Shown one piece after another: positions 8,899 through 19,243 of a stretch of DNA of 64,000 nt; the first letter of the stretch is position 1; each line of letters opens with the position of its first letter. The stretch is from assembly GCF_000423345.1 (NCBI RefSeq), contig NZ_AUHU01000007.1:124001-188000 (forward strand), in the 5' to 3' direction. This DNA comes from Marinimicrobium agarilyticum DSM 16975. GTDB lineage: Bacteria > Pseudomonadota > Gammaproteobacteria > Pseudomonadales > Cellvibrionaceae. The notes beneath the pieces are model-generated. The model saw only the letters and a list, made by a program, of their open reading frames with translations. It was not told the origin of the DNA and ran no database searches. Both the position numbers and the translations under genes were made by a program.

Positions 8899-10674
8899 TC
8901 AATCCGCCGCTTGGGTCAATACATCGACCAGCTCCGGCTCTATGATGCTGCCGTTATAGCGGTCAAACAGGGCGAAGCCGCCATTGCCGGCATAGCCATT
9001 ATCCCAATAGACCGGCACCATATCGTGGTCCACCGCCGACTGGGTGATGTACTCGTTCCAGTAACGGCGATAGACGTCATGACCTTCGACGTTGTCCCGG
9101 GAAATGACGCCGTACTCACCGAGAATCACACCGATGCCCTGCTCGACAAAGTGCGTCTGCATACGGTCGAACTGGGAATCCACGTAGGATTCGTTGGCCC
9201 AGGTTTCGGTGGCGTTGGGATCGGTGGCAATTGACCCCCACTGAGTGATGTTGCTGCTTTCGTTCAAGGTAAAGTTGTAGGGGTCATAGTAGTGGACCTC
9301 CATCAACAAACGATCCTGAACCGTGTCATCGGGAATTTCGGCAAAATTCACGGTGTGGTCAATGTTGGTGTTGAAGCCCTGAACCACGAGGTAACGATCG
9401 GCGTTGTTGCCTCCAGTCGCTCGCACCGTGTCAACAAAGGTCTGATTAAAGCTGTTCTGTACCGTGTAGTACTCCTCGGTAGGCGTACCATAATCCCCTT
9501 CCACCATGACCTCGTTGGTGCCAGCGAACAACAGGCGGTGATCGTACCCTTCAAAATGTTCGGCGATCTGGGTCCACATGATGGTCAGGCGATTGTTGAC
9601 ATATTCCTGATCGGCGTAAGTGGGCTGCATCCAGCCGTTGTCCCAGTGGATGTTCATGATTACGTACATGTCCGCATCCAGGGCGTAGTTCACGACCTCT
9701 TCCACCCGGTTCAACCAGCTTTGTTCAATCACGAAATTTTCGGCGTCGGAAAACTTGCTCCAGGCAACGGGCAGGCGCAGGGTATCGAAACCGGCGGCTT
9801 TTACCGAGTCGATCAGCTCACGGGTAATCATGGGGTTACCCCAGGCCGTTTCACCGCCGACCGCATCGAGCGAATTGCCAACGTTCCAGCCCACGCCCAT
9901 TTCATCGGTCAACTCCACCGCTGTCAGCCCGCTGGGAACCGAGGCAGCCGAACTGGCACTGCTGGAGACGCTACTGGAAACACTCGAACGGCTACTAACC
10001 GCCGAGCTGACGCTGCTCGACGCGCTGGAGCAGCTTTCTCCACCCTCAATGCCGTAGGGAGCGGGTTGGCTGCTACAGGTACTGGGGGAGACGCAGCTTT
10101 GCTGGCTTTCCCAGCCCCACCCGGATTCAGTCTGCTCGCACAGGAGGTAGGAAGTCCCGTACCAGTTGCAACTATCACCGCCTGTACATTGCGCGGCGGA
10201 GCTGGCTGAGGAGCTCACAGAGCTCTCTACGGAGGAACTGGAGGATTCAGCGGCGCTACTGGATACCGCCACACTGCTGGAGCTCGCCGCGGAGCCTCCG
10301 CAAACAGCGCCACTCACGGTCGGCGTTTCGAGACCGTTGGTGGACTCGACCTGAAACCCGAAGGAGACGGTCTGCCCGGGCTGAACCGTTGCGTTCCAGC
10401 CCATGTCGGAGGCGGTATAAGGGTTGTCACCACTCAGGCTGGCGTTCCAGCTATTGGTAACGGTGCTGTGGTCGTAGGACCAACTGACACTCCAGCCATT
10501 GATGGCACTGGTGCTGGTGTTGGTGATTTCAATAGAGGCAGTGGCACCGCCGCCCCAGTCATTCTGAATCAGATAGTCACAACGGGCGGACTGAGCGCTG
10601 ACCGACTGAGAAGCCAACACACTGGCACTCAGTAAAAGCGCACTGCCGATCTGTTTCAATGCGGAAATCGTCAT
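8899..10674 (-). CDS. Secreted multidomain endoglucanase: CBM2 - CBM10 - GH5
   Basis: A 591-aa exported cellulase. Order: signal peptide 1-27, CBM2 about 31-125 (bounding cysteines 32 and 125, conserved Trp), serine linker 128-161, CBM10 162-200 (six Cys, CNWYGTSYLLC), serine linker 211-246, GH5 catalytic domain about 250-591. Expected catalytic residues are Glu388 (acid/base, in GTNEVM) and Glu520 (nucleophile, in LGEYG). It cleaves beta-1,4-glucan; the two modules bind crystalline cellulose. CBM2/CBM10 with poly-Ser linkers is typical of Cellvibrio and Saccharophagus. It has its own leader and terminator. Confidence 0.93.
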   Translation of the reverse strand: MTISALKQIGSALLLSASVLASQSVSAQSARCDYLIQNDWGGGATASIEITNTSTSAINGWSVSWSYDHSTVTNSWNASLSGDNPYTASDMGWNATVQPGQTVSFGFQVESTNGLETPTVSGAVCGGSAASSSSVAVSSSAAESSSSSVESSVSSSASSAAQCTGGDSCNWYGTSYLLCEQTESGWGWESQQSCVSPSTCSSQPAPYGIEGGESCSSASSSVSSAVSSRSSVSSSVSSSASSAASVPSGLTAVELTDEMGVGWNVGNSLDAVGGETAWGNPMITRELIDSVKAAGFDTLRLPVAWSKFSDAENFVIEQSWLNRVEEVVNYALDADMYVIMNIHWDNGWMQPTYADQEYVNNRLTIMWTQIAEHFEGYDHRLLFAGTNEVMVEGDYGTPTEEYYTVQNSFNQTFVDTVRATGGNNADRYLVVQGFNTNIDHTVNFAEIPDDTVQDRLLMEVHYYDPYNFTLNESSNITQWGSIATDPNATETWANESYVDSQFDRMQTHFVEQGIGVILGEYGVISRDNVEGHDVYRRYWNEYITQSAVDHDMVPVYWDNGYAGNGGFALFDRYNGSIIEPELVDVLTQAAD

Positions 10675-10832
10675 GGGAACGTCTCTCCTGTTATCGTTTT
10701 ATGCAGGAAATAAAGGACCGACTTCGCTGCCGCGAAGCAAATGACGCGCAAAAGTAGCGGACAGCGACTTGTCGATACGACTCAATCGCCCGCAACGTTG
10801 CTTACCGCGCTTTATTCTTAACCACATGCAGG

Positions 10833-10853
10833 CCTCTGGATTATAACCAGAGG
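10833..10853. promoter_or_regulatory. Palindrome containing a TATAAT box upstream of the GH5 cellulase
   Basis: CCTCTGG and CCAGAGG form a perfect 7-bp inverted repeat around ATTATAA. On the minus strand the centre reads TATAAT (10840-10845), a consensus -10 about 160 bp before the cellulase ATG. A -10 inside a palindrome suggests an operator covering the promoter. On the plus strand the hairpin is followed by TTTTT, but no plus-strand gene lies upstream. A second short palindrome, TGTGAGTCACA, is at 10892-10902. Confidence 0.4.
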
Positions 10854-10964
10854 TTTTTCAAATAAAATAACTTTTTCACTTTTGATTGAGATGTGAGTCA
10901 CAGAATGGGGGAGTTGGCGGGGGATCCCACAAAAGAGCGGCAGGCAACGCCCGCCGCTTCGGTC

Positions 10965-11528
10965 TCAAGCGTCCTCTTTCCATTTGATATTGCAACCCAG
11001 ACTCGGTTTTTGTTGATCGGCGGGCGGTTCTTTTCCCTGCGCCACCTGCTCCGCCGCCGCCAACAAGTCGGCGCCGGAAACCGGTATGTCGTTGCCCGGG
11101 CGACTGTCATCCAGTTGTCCGCGATACACCAGACGGCGATTGCGATCAAACAGGAAGAAGTCTGGCGTACAGGCCGCCTCAAAGGAACGGGCCACTTTCT
11201 GGCTCTCATCGTAAAGATACGGAAATGCCAGCTTGTACTCCTTCGCAAATAGCGCCATTTTGTCGGGCGCATCGTCGGGGTACGCTTTCACATCATTGGA
11301 GCTGATGGCAATACAGCGAATGCCCATATCATTGAGCTTGTCATTGAGTGTTTCCAGGAAAGGCGCGATGTGCAGAACAAACGGGCAGTGATTGCAGATG
11401 AACATCACCAACAAGCCTTTGTCACCCATGCGTTGGCTCAACTTCCAGGTCTCACCAGCCGGATCCGGCAAGATGGTATCCGGCAATTCGGTACCGAGAG
11501 GCAACATATTGGATGGAGTTCGGGCCAT
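10965..11528 (-). CDS. Thioredoxin-fold (AhpC/TSA-like redoxin) protein
   Basis: A 187-aa thioredoxin-like protein. It has the redoxin start PLGTELPDTILPDPAG, a CNHCPF redox centre near residue 45 and the cis-Pro region (ACTPDFFLFD). No signal peptide is seen, so it is probably cytoplasmic. It belongs to the stand-alone thioredoxin family with C-x-x-C in place of a peroxidatic TxxC motif; its substrate is unknown. It is on the same strand as the cellulase and mannanase genes but has separate spacing of 98 and 290 bp. Confidence 0.85.
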   Translation of the reverse strand: MARTPSNMLPLGTELPDTILPDPAGETWKLSQRMGDKGLLVMFICNHCPFVLHIAPFLETLNDKLNDMGIRCIAISSNDVKAYPDDAPDKMALFAKEYKLAFPYLYDESQKVARSFEAACTPDFFLFDRNRRLVYRGQLDDSRPGNDIPVSGADLLAAAEQVAQGKEPPADQQKPSLGCNIKWKEDA

Positions 11529-11626
11529 TGAGGCATCCTCCTGATTATGGGGCCCTTACCGGCATTATTGCTCAACACTTCAGCAATAATGCCCGTAAGA
11601 GCCCCGGTGAAACGAAAGTGGTAAAC

Positions 11627-12823
<1,197 letters not shown>

Positions 12824-12986
12824 TCATCCAGTATTGGCGAATATTGCCGTCTTGTGGTCTAGGCCTCCGCGTCGGTGAGCTCTACCCTGGTTATTGCTTT
12901 AGTGCGTACCTGAAGCGATCCGGCTTCCCGCCAGCGCTGCCGACCGGAGAATGCCGAACCGGCCCGTCGATGTAAAGGAGATCGCT

Positions 12987-13004
12987 ATGGCTCAAATAGC
13001 CTGA
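12987..13004 (+). CDS. Possible five-codon leader ORF (MAQIA)
   Basis: AAAGGAG at 12974-12980 is followed, 6 bp later, by ATG GCT CAA ATA GCC TGA. The ribosome-binding site is better than that of most genes here. It may be a leader peptide or the leftover start of a deleted gene. Function is unknown and it could be chance. Confidence 0.2.
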   Translation: MAQIA

Positions 13005-13053
13005 CTTTATTTCACTTTGACTATAACTTTGGTATCATTGACCCACAAAGTTA

Positions 13054-13065
13054 GCAAGCGCTTAC
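13054..13065. promoter_or_regulatory. Candidate LacI-family operator upstream of uxaC
   Basis: GCAAGCGCTTAC contains the 8-bp palindrome AAGCGCTT with a CpG centre, as in LacI/GalR-type operators. It lies 311 bp before the uxaC ATG and 240 bp from the mannanase start, so it could control either. Just upstream TTTGGTATCATTG (13028-13040) resembles half of a hexuronate-regulator (UxuR/ExuR) box. No regulator gene is in the window. Confidence 0.4.
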
Positions 13066-13375
13066 AGCAAAGCGACACCCCTTTCAGGCGCTGTTTATAT
13101 TTGCTCGAACAGGAGGTAAACTGCTGGAGATCCGCATTATAAGCGGCGCCGGGCGATCTGGGTGACCCCGGAATAACCAGTGACGGCCAAAGGACGAGGG
13201 CAACAACCTTTGGGCCGACACACAATAATCAACCTTGGCAGTAAACGAGCAAGACAGCGCGCTGTGGTGCCATTGTGTCACTCGCTGTATGTTCTGCCTA
13301 AACCCCTGCACAACCGACACCAGGGTCCACCCGGCTCCCGGTGACGGCGTTTGTGTGTTGAGAGGAACTGTGAGA

Positions 13376-14791
13376 ATGACTTTTATTAACGACGATTTTT
13401 TGCTCGACACCGAGCAAGCCAAGGCGTTGTACCACGATTACGCCAAAGACATGCCGATCATCGATTATCACTGCCACCTCCCCCCGGACCAGATTGGCGA
13501 GAACAAACAGTTCAAGAATCTGAGCGAAGTCTGGCTTGCGGGCGATCACTACAAGTGGCGTGCCATGCGCTCTAACGGGGTCAGCGAGAAGTACTGCACA
13601 GGCGATGCCAGCGACTGGGAGAAGTTTCAGGCCTGGGCGGAAACCGTGCCTTACACGCTGCGCAACCCGCTGTATCATTGGACCCACCTGGAACTGAAGA
13701 AGCCGTTCGGAATTACCGGCAAGCTGCTCAACGGGGACAATGCCCGGGAAGTGTGGGACCAGTGCAACGAATTGCTCGCGACACCGGAATTCAGCGCCAA
13801 GGGGCTGATTACCCAGGCCAACGTGAAAGTGATCTGCACCACTGATGATCCGACCCACGACCTGCGCCACCACCGGAACATTGCCGCGGACAGCGACTTC
13901 AACACCAACGTGCTGCCCACTTGGCGCCCGGACAAGGCAATGGCCGCCGAGGACACTCAGGCGTACAACACCTACTTGGACCGTCTGGCCGAGGTCAGCG
14001 ACACCGAAATCAGCAGCTATGACGACCTGATGTCCGCCCTCCAGAAGCGGCACGACTTCTTTCACCAACAGGGCTGTCGCCTCTCGGACCACGGGCTGGA
14101 AACCGTCCATGCGGCGGATTACACCGAAGCGGAGATCAAAGCGATTTTTGCCAAAGTGCGCGGCGGCACCGACCTGTCGGAGGAGGAGTTGGAGAAGTTC
14201 TACTCCGCCATGCTGGTGGAATTTGCCCGTCAGGACCACGAGAAAGGCTGGGTGCAGCAGTACCACATTGGGGCGATTCGCAATAACAACCCACGTCTGT
14301 TCCGCTCCCTCGGCCCTGACACCGGTTTTGACTCCATCGGCGACCATAACTATGCCAAACCCCTGGCGAAGTTCCTGGGGCGTCTGGACAACGACGATCG
14401 CCTGGCCAAGACCATCCTGTACAACCTGAACCCGCGCGACAATGAGATGATTGCCACCATGATCGGCAACTTCCAGGACGGCTCGGCACCCGGGAAAATG
14501 CAGTTCGGCAGCGGCTGGTGGTTCATGGATCAGCTCGATGGCATGAAACGCCAGATGGAAGCGTTGAGCCAGCTCGGGTTACTGAGCCGTTTTGTGGGTA
14601 TGCTCACTGACAGCCGTAGCTTCCTGAGTTACTCCCGGCATGAATATTTTCGTCGCCTGCTGTGCCGCACCCTCGGTAACGACATGGTCAATGGGCTGGT
14701 GCCCAACGACCTGCCGATGGTCGGCGGTATGGTTCAGGATATCAGCTTCAATAACGCGCGGGACTACTTCCCGTTTGACGTACCGAAGTAA
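13376..14791 (+). CDS. uxaC: Glucuronate (uronate) isomerase
   Basis: Converts D-glucuronate to fructuronate and D-galacturonate to tagaturonate, the entry step of hexuronate catabolism. It has 471 aa, the usual UxaC length. It has the metal-binding DYHCHLPP motif near the N-terminus, the ICTTDDP motif and the C-terminal [16 protein letters not shown] signature. The frame is open from 13235; the ATG at 13376 matches the family start ([11 protein letters not shown]) and has GAGG upstream. It is followed by a terminator, so it may be monocistronic. Confidence 0.95.
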   Translation: MTFINDDFLLDTEQAKALYHDYAKDMPIIDYHCHLPPDQIGENKQFKNLSEVWLAGDHYKWRAMRSNGVSEKYCTGDASDWEKFQAWAETVPYTLRNPLYHWTHLELKKPFGITGKLLNGDNAREVWDQCNELLATPEFSAKGLITQANVKVICTTDDPTHDLRHHRNIAADSDFNTNVLPTWRPDKAMAAEDTQAYNTYLDRLAEVSDTEISSYDDLMSALQKRHDFFHQQGCRLSDHGLETVHAADYTEAEIKAIFAKVRGGTDLSEEELEKFYSAMLVEFARQDHEKGWVQQYHIGAIRNNNPRLFRSLGPDTGFDSIGDHNYAKPLAKFLGRLDNDDRLAKTILYNLNPRDNEMIATMIGNFQDGSAPGKMQFGSGWWFMDQLDGMKRQMEALSQLGLLSRFVGMLTDSRSFLSYSRHEYFRRLLCRTLGNDMVNGLVPNDLPMVGGMVQDISFNNARDYFPFDVPK

Positions 14792-14824
14792 ACGTCGACG
14801 GCTGCGGTTTGGCGAAGCACTTAT

Positions 14825-14854
14825 ACGCCCGGCTCTACGCCGGGCGTTCTGTTT
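14825..14854 (+). terminator. Terminator of uxaC
   Basis: A perfect 9-bp stem ACGCCCGGC / GCCGGGCGT with loop TCTAC, followed by TCTGTTT. It begins 33 bp after the uxaC stop. Confidence 0.8.
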
Positions 14855-14946
14855 CCAAGCGGAGCTCTCATGCGAGGCCTGCCCATCTTGACAGAACGCA
14901 CGCCAAAAGCCGACGCTATTAAAACACTCATCCCCTTGGTAGCGAC

Positions 14947-15906
14947 GTGAACAACAGCGATCTTCTGTCTACTTTTCTGTTTTCCCTGTCGGTGACCACG
15001 CCCATCTTTTTGATGGTGGCACTCGGTTCGGTGCTACGCCGTCTGGGACTGATTGACGAAGCGTTTATCAATACGGCCTCGCGCCTGGTGTTTTCCGTCG
15101 GGCTACCGGTCCTTCTGTTTTTCAGCAACGCCACAGCAGATTTCGGTGCGGCCACCGACGGGCGCATTCTGGTCGCCGTGGTCGCTGGCGCGGTGCTCAT
15201 TTTTACCTTGAGTCTTGCCACCGCCGACTGGTTTGTTCAAGACAAAAGGGATCGGGGGGTGCTCACGCAGGCAGCTTTTCGCGGCAACCTGGTGATCATC
15301 GGTCTGGCTTACTGCGCCAACGCCTACGGGGAGAGCGGCGTGGCCATGGCGGCTTTGCCTCTGGCCGTCACCATCGTGCTCTACAACGTTCTCTCCGTCG
15401 TGGCGCTCAACCGGGATCTGGATAGCGAACGGGGCCTACACGGGGTCTTTGTGGGTATCGTGCGCAATCCACTGATCATCGGTATCGTGGCCGGCCTGGT
15501 TTACGGCGCCCTGGCACCACCAATCGCCGAGCCGATTCGCCGGGCGGGCAATTACCTGGGAGAGATGACTCTGCCCCTGGCATTACTTTGTGTTGGCGGT
15601 TCTCTCGACCTGAAATCACTGGGGCAAATCGGCGGCGGAGCCTTGGCAGCCAACTGCTGGAAGCTGATCATTTCGCCGCTGGTTGCGGTGGCGCTGGCTC
15701 TGTTGCTGGGGCTACAGGGAGAGGCGGTGGCCGTAGTCTTCCTGTTGGCCGCTTCACCGACCGCCACGGCGAGCTTCGTCATGGTGCGGGCCATGGGCGG
15801 TAATGCCGCCTTGGCCGCCACCATGATTGTTCAGACCACCCTGTTCGGACTGATCACGGTCACCCTCGGACTCTGGCTGGTGGAAGCCTTTCTGCCCACT
15901 CTATAG
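14947..15906 (+). CDS. AEC-family membrane transporter (auxin efflux carrier-like)
   Basis: A 319-aa protein with about ten hydrophobic helices and the family N-terminus (TTPIFLMVALGSVLRRLG). Bacterial AEC carriers export or import organic acids such as malate; the substrate here is not evident. Being just after uxaC, a sugar-acid role is possible but unproven. The start is GTG at 14947 with only a weak ribosome-binding site. It converges on phoU with a 16-bp gap and no clear terminator. Confidence 0.85.
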   Translation: MNNSDLLSTFLFSLSVTTPIFLMVALGSVLRRLGLIDEAFINTASRLVFSVGLPVLLFFSNATADFGAATDGRILVAVVAGAVLIFTLSLATADWFVQDKRDRGVLTQAAFRGNLVIIGLAYCANAYGESGVAMAALPLAVTIVLYNVLSVVALNRDLDSERGLHGVFVGIVRNPLIIGIVAGLVYGALAPPIAEPIRRAGNYLGEMTLPLALLCVGGSLDLKSLGQIGGGALAANCWKLIISPLVAVALALLLGLQGEAVAVVFLLAASPTATASFVMVRAMGGNAALAATMIVQTTLFGLITVTLGLWLVEAFLPTL

Positions 15907-15922
15907 GGGAGCGGACGACCGG

Positions 15923-16657
15923 CTAGTCTGCTTTGTCGTCCTGAATCTGCTCCTGGATTTCGTCGTAAGTCTCGTGCCGGACGTCCTCGCCTTTCACCAA
16001 GTACACGACGTATTGCGCCAGGTTGCGTGCGTGGTCCCCAATACGTTCAAGGGCGCGCAAACTCCACATAATGTTCAGCGCGCGAGTGATCGAACGAGGG
16101 TCTTCGATCATGAACGTAATCATCTCGCGCATGGCGGAGTTGTATTCCATGTCGACCGTTCTGTCGGTCTGCACCACCCGCAATGCCAGCTCGATATCAA
16201 GGCGGGCAAAGGCATCCAGGGCATCGCTCAACATACGCGAGACGTGCCCACCAATGTGGCGCACCTCGACATAACCGCGCGGCGCGCTGGAGCCTTCACC
16301 GCTCAGCGCGAGCGCCTGCCGTGCAATTTTGCTGGCTTCATCACCCACACGCTCCAGGTCGGTGATCGCCTTGGTCACGGCAATCACCAAGCGCAAGTCG
16401 CTTGCCGCAGGCTGTCGCCGGGCCAAGATTCGGATACAGTCTTCATCAATGTCCACTTCCATATCGTTGACATCGTCGTCATCCCGGACCACCCGCTCAG
16501 CGGTTTCGGAGTCCGCATCAATCAGCGATTGAATCGCGTCATTGACCTGCCGCTGCGCCAGGCCGCCCATTTCCGAGAGCTTGGTTTTGATCTCATCAAG
16601 CTCCAGGTTGTATTGCTGTGAAATATGGTGCGTGTGGGACTTGATATCCATAACCAT
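15923..16657 (-). CDS. phoU: Phosphate transport regulator PhoU
   Basis: A 244-aa protein with two PhoU repeats of three helices each, carrying the metal-binding acidic motifs (EVDIDEDCIR; ERIGDHARN near the end). PhoU links the Pst transporter to PhoR and keeps the Pho regulon off when phosphate is plentiful. The frame opens with TTG at 16666, but AGGAGG lies ten bases before the ATG at 16657, so that start is preferred. Last gene of pstC-pstA-pstB-phoU, 14 bp after pstB. Confidence 0.95.
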   Translation of the reverse strand: MVMDIKSHTHHISQQYNLELDEIKTKLSEMGGLAQRQVNDAIQSLIDADSETAERVVRDDDDVNDMEVDIDEDCIRILARRQPAASDLRLVIAVTKAITDLERVGDEASKIARQALALSGEGSSAPRGYVEVRHIGGHVSRMLSDALDAFARLDIELALRVVQTDRTVDMEYNSAMREMITFMIEDPRSITRALNIMWSLRALERIGDHARNLAQYVVYLVKGEDVRHETYDEIQEQIQDDKAD

Positions 16658-16671
16658 AATGAACAACCCTC

Positions 16672-17544
16672 CTAGCCGTAACGACCGGTGATGTAATCTT
16701 CAGTTTGCTTGTTGGTCGGGTTGGTGAACAACGAATCGGTATCACCGAACTCAACCAGATCCCCCATATACATGAACGCAGTATAGTCCGAAACCCGGGC
16801 CGCCTGCTGCATATTGTGGGTGACTATCACAATAGTGTAATGATTCTTCAGCTCGTAGATCAGCTCCTCGATTTTGAGCGTCGAGATCGGATCCAGAGCG
16901 GAAGCCGGCTCATCCAGCAGAATGACCTCGGGCTCGATGGCGATGGCGCGCGCGATAACCAGACGCTGCTGCTGACCGCCGGAAAGACCGAAGGCGTTGT
17001 CGTGCAGACGATCTTTCACCTCTTCCCACAAAGCGGCGCCGCGCAAGGATTTCTCAACCACCTCATCCAGAACGCGACGGGATTTCACGCCCTGGAGCCG
17101 CAGACCATAAGCCACATTTTCATAAATGGATTTCGGAAAGGGGTTGGGTTTCTGAAACACCATACCGACCTGTCGACGCAACTCGGCCACATCCACCTTC
17201 TTATCGTAGATGTTGTTGCCGTCCATCAGCAACTTCCCCTCAATGCGACAGCTGTCCACCAGATCGTTCATCCGGTTGAAGCAACGCAACAAGGTGGACT
17301 TGCCACACCCGGACGGGCCGATAAACGCCGTTACTTTCTTTTCCGGAATTTTCAGGTTGATGTTTTTCAGTGCCTGGTCTTTGCCGTAGAAAAGATTCAG
17401 GTTATTGATTTCGAGCTTGATTGACTCGTCTTCCATTGCCATGGGGTTACCCTGTGTCTGCGGTCGGGGCGCGGCGGCCACCGCTGCATCAGCGGAGCTG
17501 GCCGGTGCCGTTTCATGGTTTCGTTTGGTGGTCTCTTCTAGCAT
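16672..17544 (-). CDS. pstB: Phosphate ABC transporter ATP-binding protein PstB
   Basis: ATPase of the high-affinity phosphate importer. It has 290 aa, with Walker [10 protein letters not shown], the Q-loop, signature LSGGQQQRL and Walker [14 protein letters not shown]. An N-terminal extension of about 35 residues, rich in Ala/Thr/Pro, precedes the conserved domain. The ATG at 17544 has GGGAG upstream; an internal ATG near MAMEDESIK would give the usual size. 15 bp after pstA. Confidence 0.96.
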   Translation of the reverse strand: MLEETTKRNHETAPASSADAAVAAAPRPQTQGNPMAMEDESIKLEINNLNLFYGKDQALKNINLKIPEKKVTAFIGPSGCGKSTLLRCFNRMNDLVDSCRIEGKLLMDGNNIYDKKVDVAELRRQVGMVFQKPNPFPKSIYENVAYGLRLQGVKSRRVLDEVVEKSLRGAALWEEVKDRLHDNAFGLSGGQQQRLVIARAIAIEPEVILLDEPASALDPISTLKIEELIYELKNHYTIVIVTHNMQQAARVSDYTAFMYMGDLVEFGDTDSLFTNPTNKQTEDYITGRYG

Positions 17545-17559
17545 GGTTCGCTCCCGCTA

Positions 17560-19224
17560 TCAATCCGAGGCGCTGCGGTACTTTTCCCGCAGACTGTTGC
17601 GAATTTTGATCGCTGCCAGGTTCAATACAATAATCAACATCACCAACGTCAGCGCCGTGGCATAAACCAGCGGGCGGGCGGCTTCCACATTCGGGCTCTG
17701 GAAGCCGACATCGTAAATATGAAAACCAAGGTGCATGATTTTCTGGTCCAGATGCAGGTAGGGGTAGTTGCCGTCAACCGGCAGGCTCGGAGCCAACTTC
17801 ACAACCCCGACCAACATCAGCGGGGCCACTTCCCCCGCCGCGCGGGCAATGGCGAGAATCAGCCCGGTCATCATGCCCGGCGTAGCCAAGGGCACGACTA
17901 CCTTCCAAAGAGTCTCGGACTTGGTCGCGCCCAGCGCAAGGCTACCCTGGCGAATCGTGCTGGGAATTCGAGCCAGCCCCTCTTCGGTCGAGACGATCAC
18001 CACCGGCAGGGTCAGAAGCGCCAAGGTGAGCGATGCCCAAAACAAGCCCGGTGTACCAAAGGTGGGCGCTGGCAGTGACGCCGGGAAGAACAGCTCATCG
18101 ATATTCCCGCCAAGAAAATAGACAAAAAAGCCCAGACCAAACACGCCATACACGATGGAGGGCACACCGGCCAGGTTGTAAACGGAAATGCGTATCAGCT
18201 TCAGGAAAGTGCCCTGATGGGCATACTCACGCAGGTAAATAGCGGCAAGCACACCCAGAGGTGTCACCATGATGGACATGACCAGAACCATGGTCACGGT
18301 ACCGAAAATGGCAGGGAAAATGCCGCCCTCGGTGTTGGCCTCCCGGGGTTCGTCCGTTAGAAACTCCCAGAAGCGCTCCAAGTAGTGACCAAACTTCCCG
18401 AGCAAACCCAACTGATTCGGACGGGTCACGCGAACGATGTTGTCCATTCCAATGGTTCGCTCAACACCATCAACAGTTACCACATCAAGGCTGTCGCGCT
18501 CCAACTGCCTATAGAGGGCATCGCGTTCCTGTTTGATTTCGACATACTGGGCGTTGAGCATCTCCCGTTTCTCGGCGATACGCGCCTGCGCTTCAGCCAA
18601 TTCCTGGCCGGATACGCCTTCGAGCTCCAAGCGTCGCTCGTCGAGTCGCAACCGCTCGAGCTCGTGGTTCACTCCACCAATTTCCACCTCTTCCATGTGG
18701 TTGATCCGATGGTGCAATTCCACACTGCGCTCAACCCGTTGATGCAACTCCTCCCAGAAGCCGGCCTTACCAACACGAGTGACTTGCTCGCCCTGTTCGT
18801 TGAGGGCCACCGGGAAGCCATAGAAATTGCCCCATTCGCGCCGTTCGATCATCATGGCGTTTTCGGGGTAGCTCCACTCGCCCATGCCGACGTCGAGGTA
18901 CCAACTGAAGTCGGCTCCCAGGTCCCGGTTACCCTCTTTGATCAAATAGCGGGTCACCAGTTTGACATCACCGTTCACGGCATAACCGTTCGTACGCGCC
19001 ACTTCTGCGGAAATGACTTCTTTACGGACCAGCTCGCCCAGCACCGCTTCCGACCCACCGGATTCGTTAACGACAGTGGTTTTGAGAATATCCGCTGGCC
19101 AGAAGTGGCCGAAACCGCGCACGGCAATCAGACCCAGAAGGCCCACCACCATAATCATACACAGTGCAACTGCGCCGCCGTTGAGCCAGACCCAGGGGGC
19201 ACCGCTTTTAAACCAGGCTTTCAT
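17560..19224 (-). CDS. pstA: Phosphate ABC transporter permease PstA, long form
   Basis: A 554-aa inner-membrane permease, about twice the E. coli length. One N-terminal helix (about 15-37) is followed by a large periplasmic region. That region includes a coiled coil (about 165-255: repeated Glu/Leu/Arg heptads such as ELERLRLDERRLELEG). Six C-terminal helices carry the permease domain. Long PstA proteins occur in Pseudomonas and marine relatives. The ORF opens with TTG at 19227; the ATG at 19224, eight bases after GGGAG, is preferred. It lies 19 bp downstream of pstC. Confidence 0.93.
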   Translation of the reverse strand: MKAWFKSGAPWVWLNGGAVALCMIMVVGLLGLIAVRGFGHFWPADILKTTVVNESGGSEAVLGELVRKEVISAEVARTNGYAVNGDVKLVTRYLIKEGNRDLGADFSWYLDVGMGEWSYPENAMMIERREWGNFYGFPVALNEQGEQVTRVGKAGFWEELHQRVERSVELHHRINHMEEVEIGGVNHELERLRLDERRLELEGVSGQELAEAQARIAEKREMLNAQYVEIKQERDALYRQLERDSLDVVTVDGVERTIGMDNIVRVTRPNQLGLLGKFGHYLERFWEFLTDEPREANTEGGIFPAIFGTVTMVLVMSIMVTPLGVLAAIYLREYAHQGTFLKLIRISVYNLAGVPSIVYGVFGLGFFVYFLGGNIDELFFPASLPAPTFGTPGLFWASLTLALLTLPVVIVSTEEGLARIPSTIRQGSLALGATKSETLWKVVVPLATPGMMTGLILAIARAAGEVAPLMLVGVVKLAPSLPVDGNYPYLHLDQKIMHLGFHIYDVGFQSPNVEAARPLVYATALTLVMLIIVLNLAAIKIRNSLREKYRSASD

Positions 19225-19243
19225 CAATCAGGCTCCCGAATCG

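Noticed and set aside
16705-17424. Plus-strand 239-aa open frame opposite pstB
   Set aside because: PstB has all ATPase motifs. The antisense frame has no start signal and no domain.
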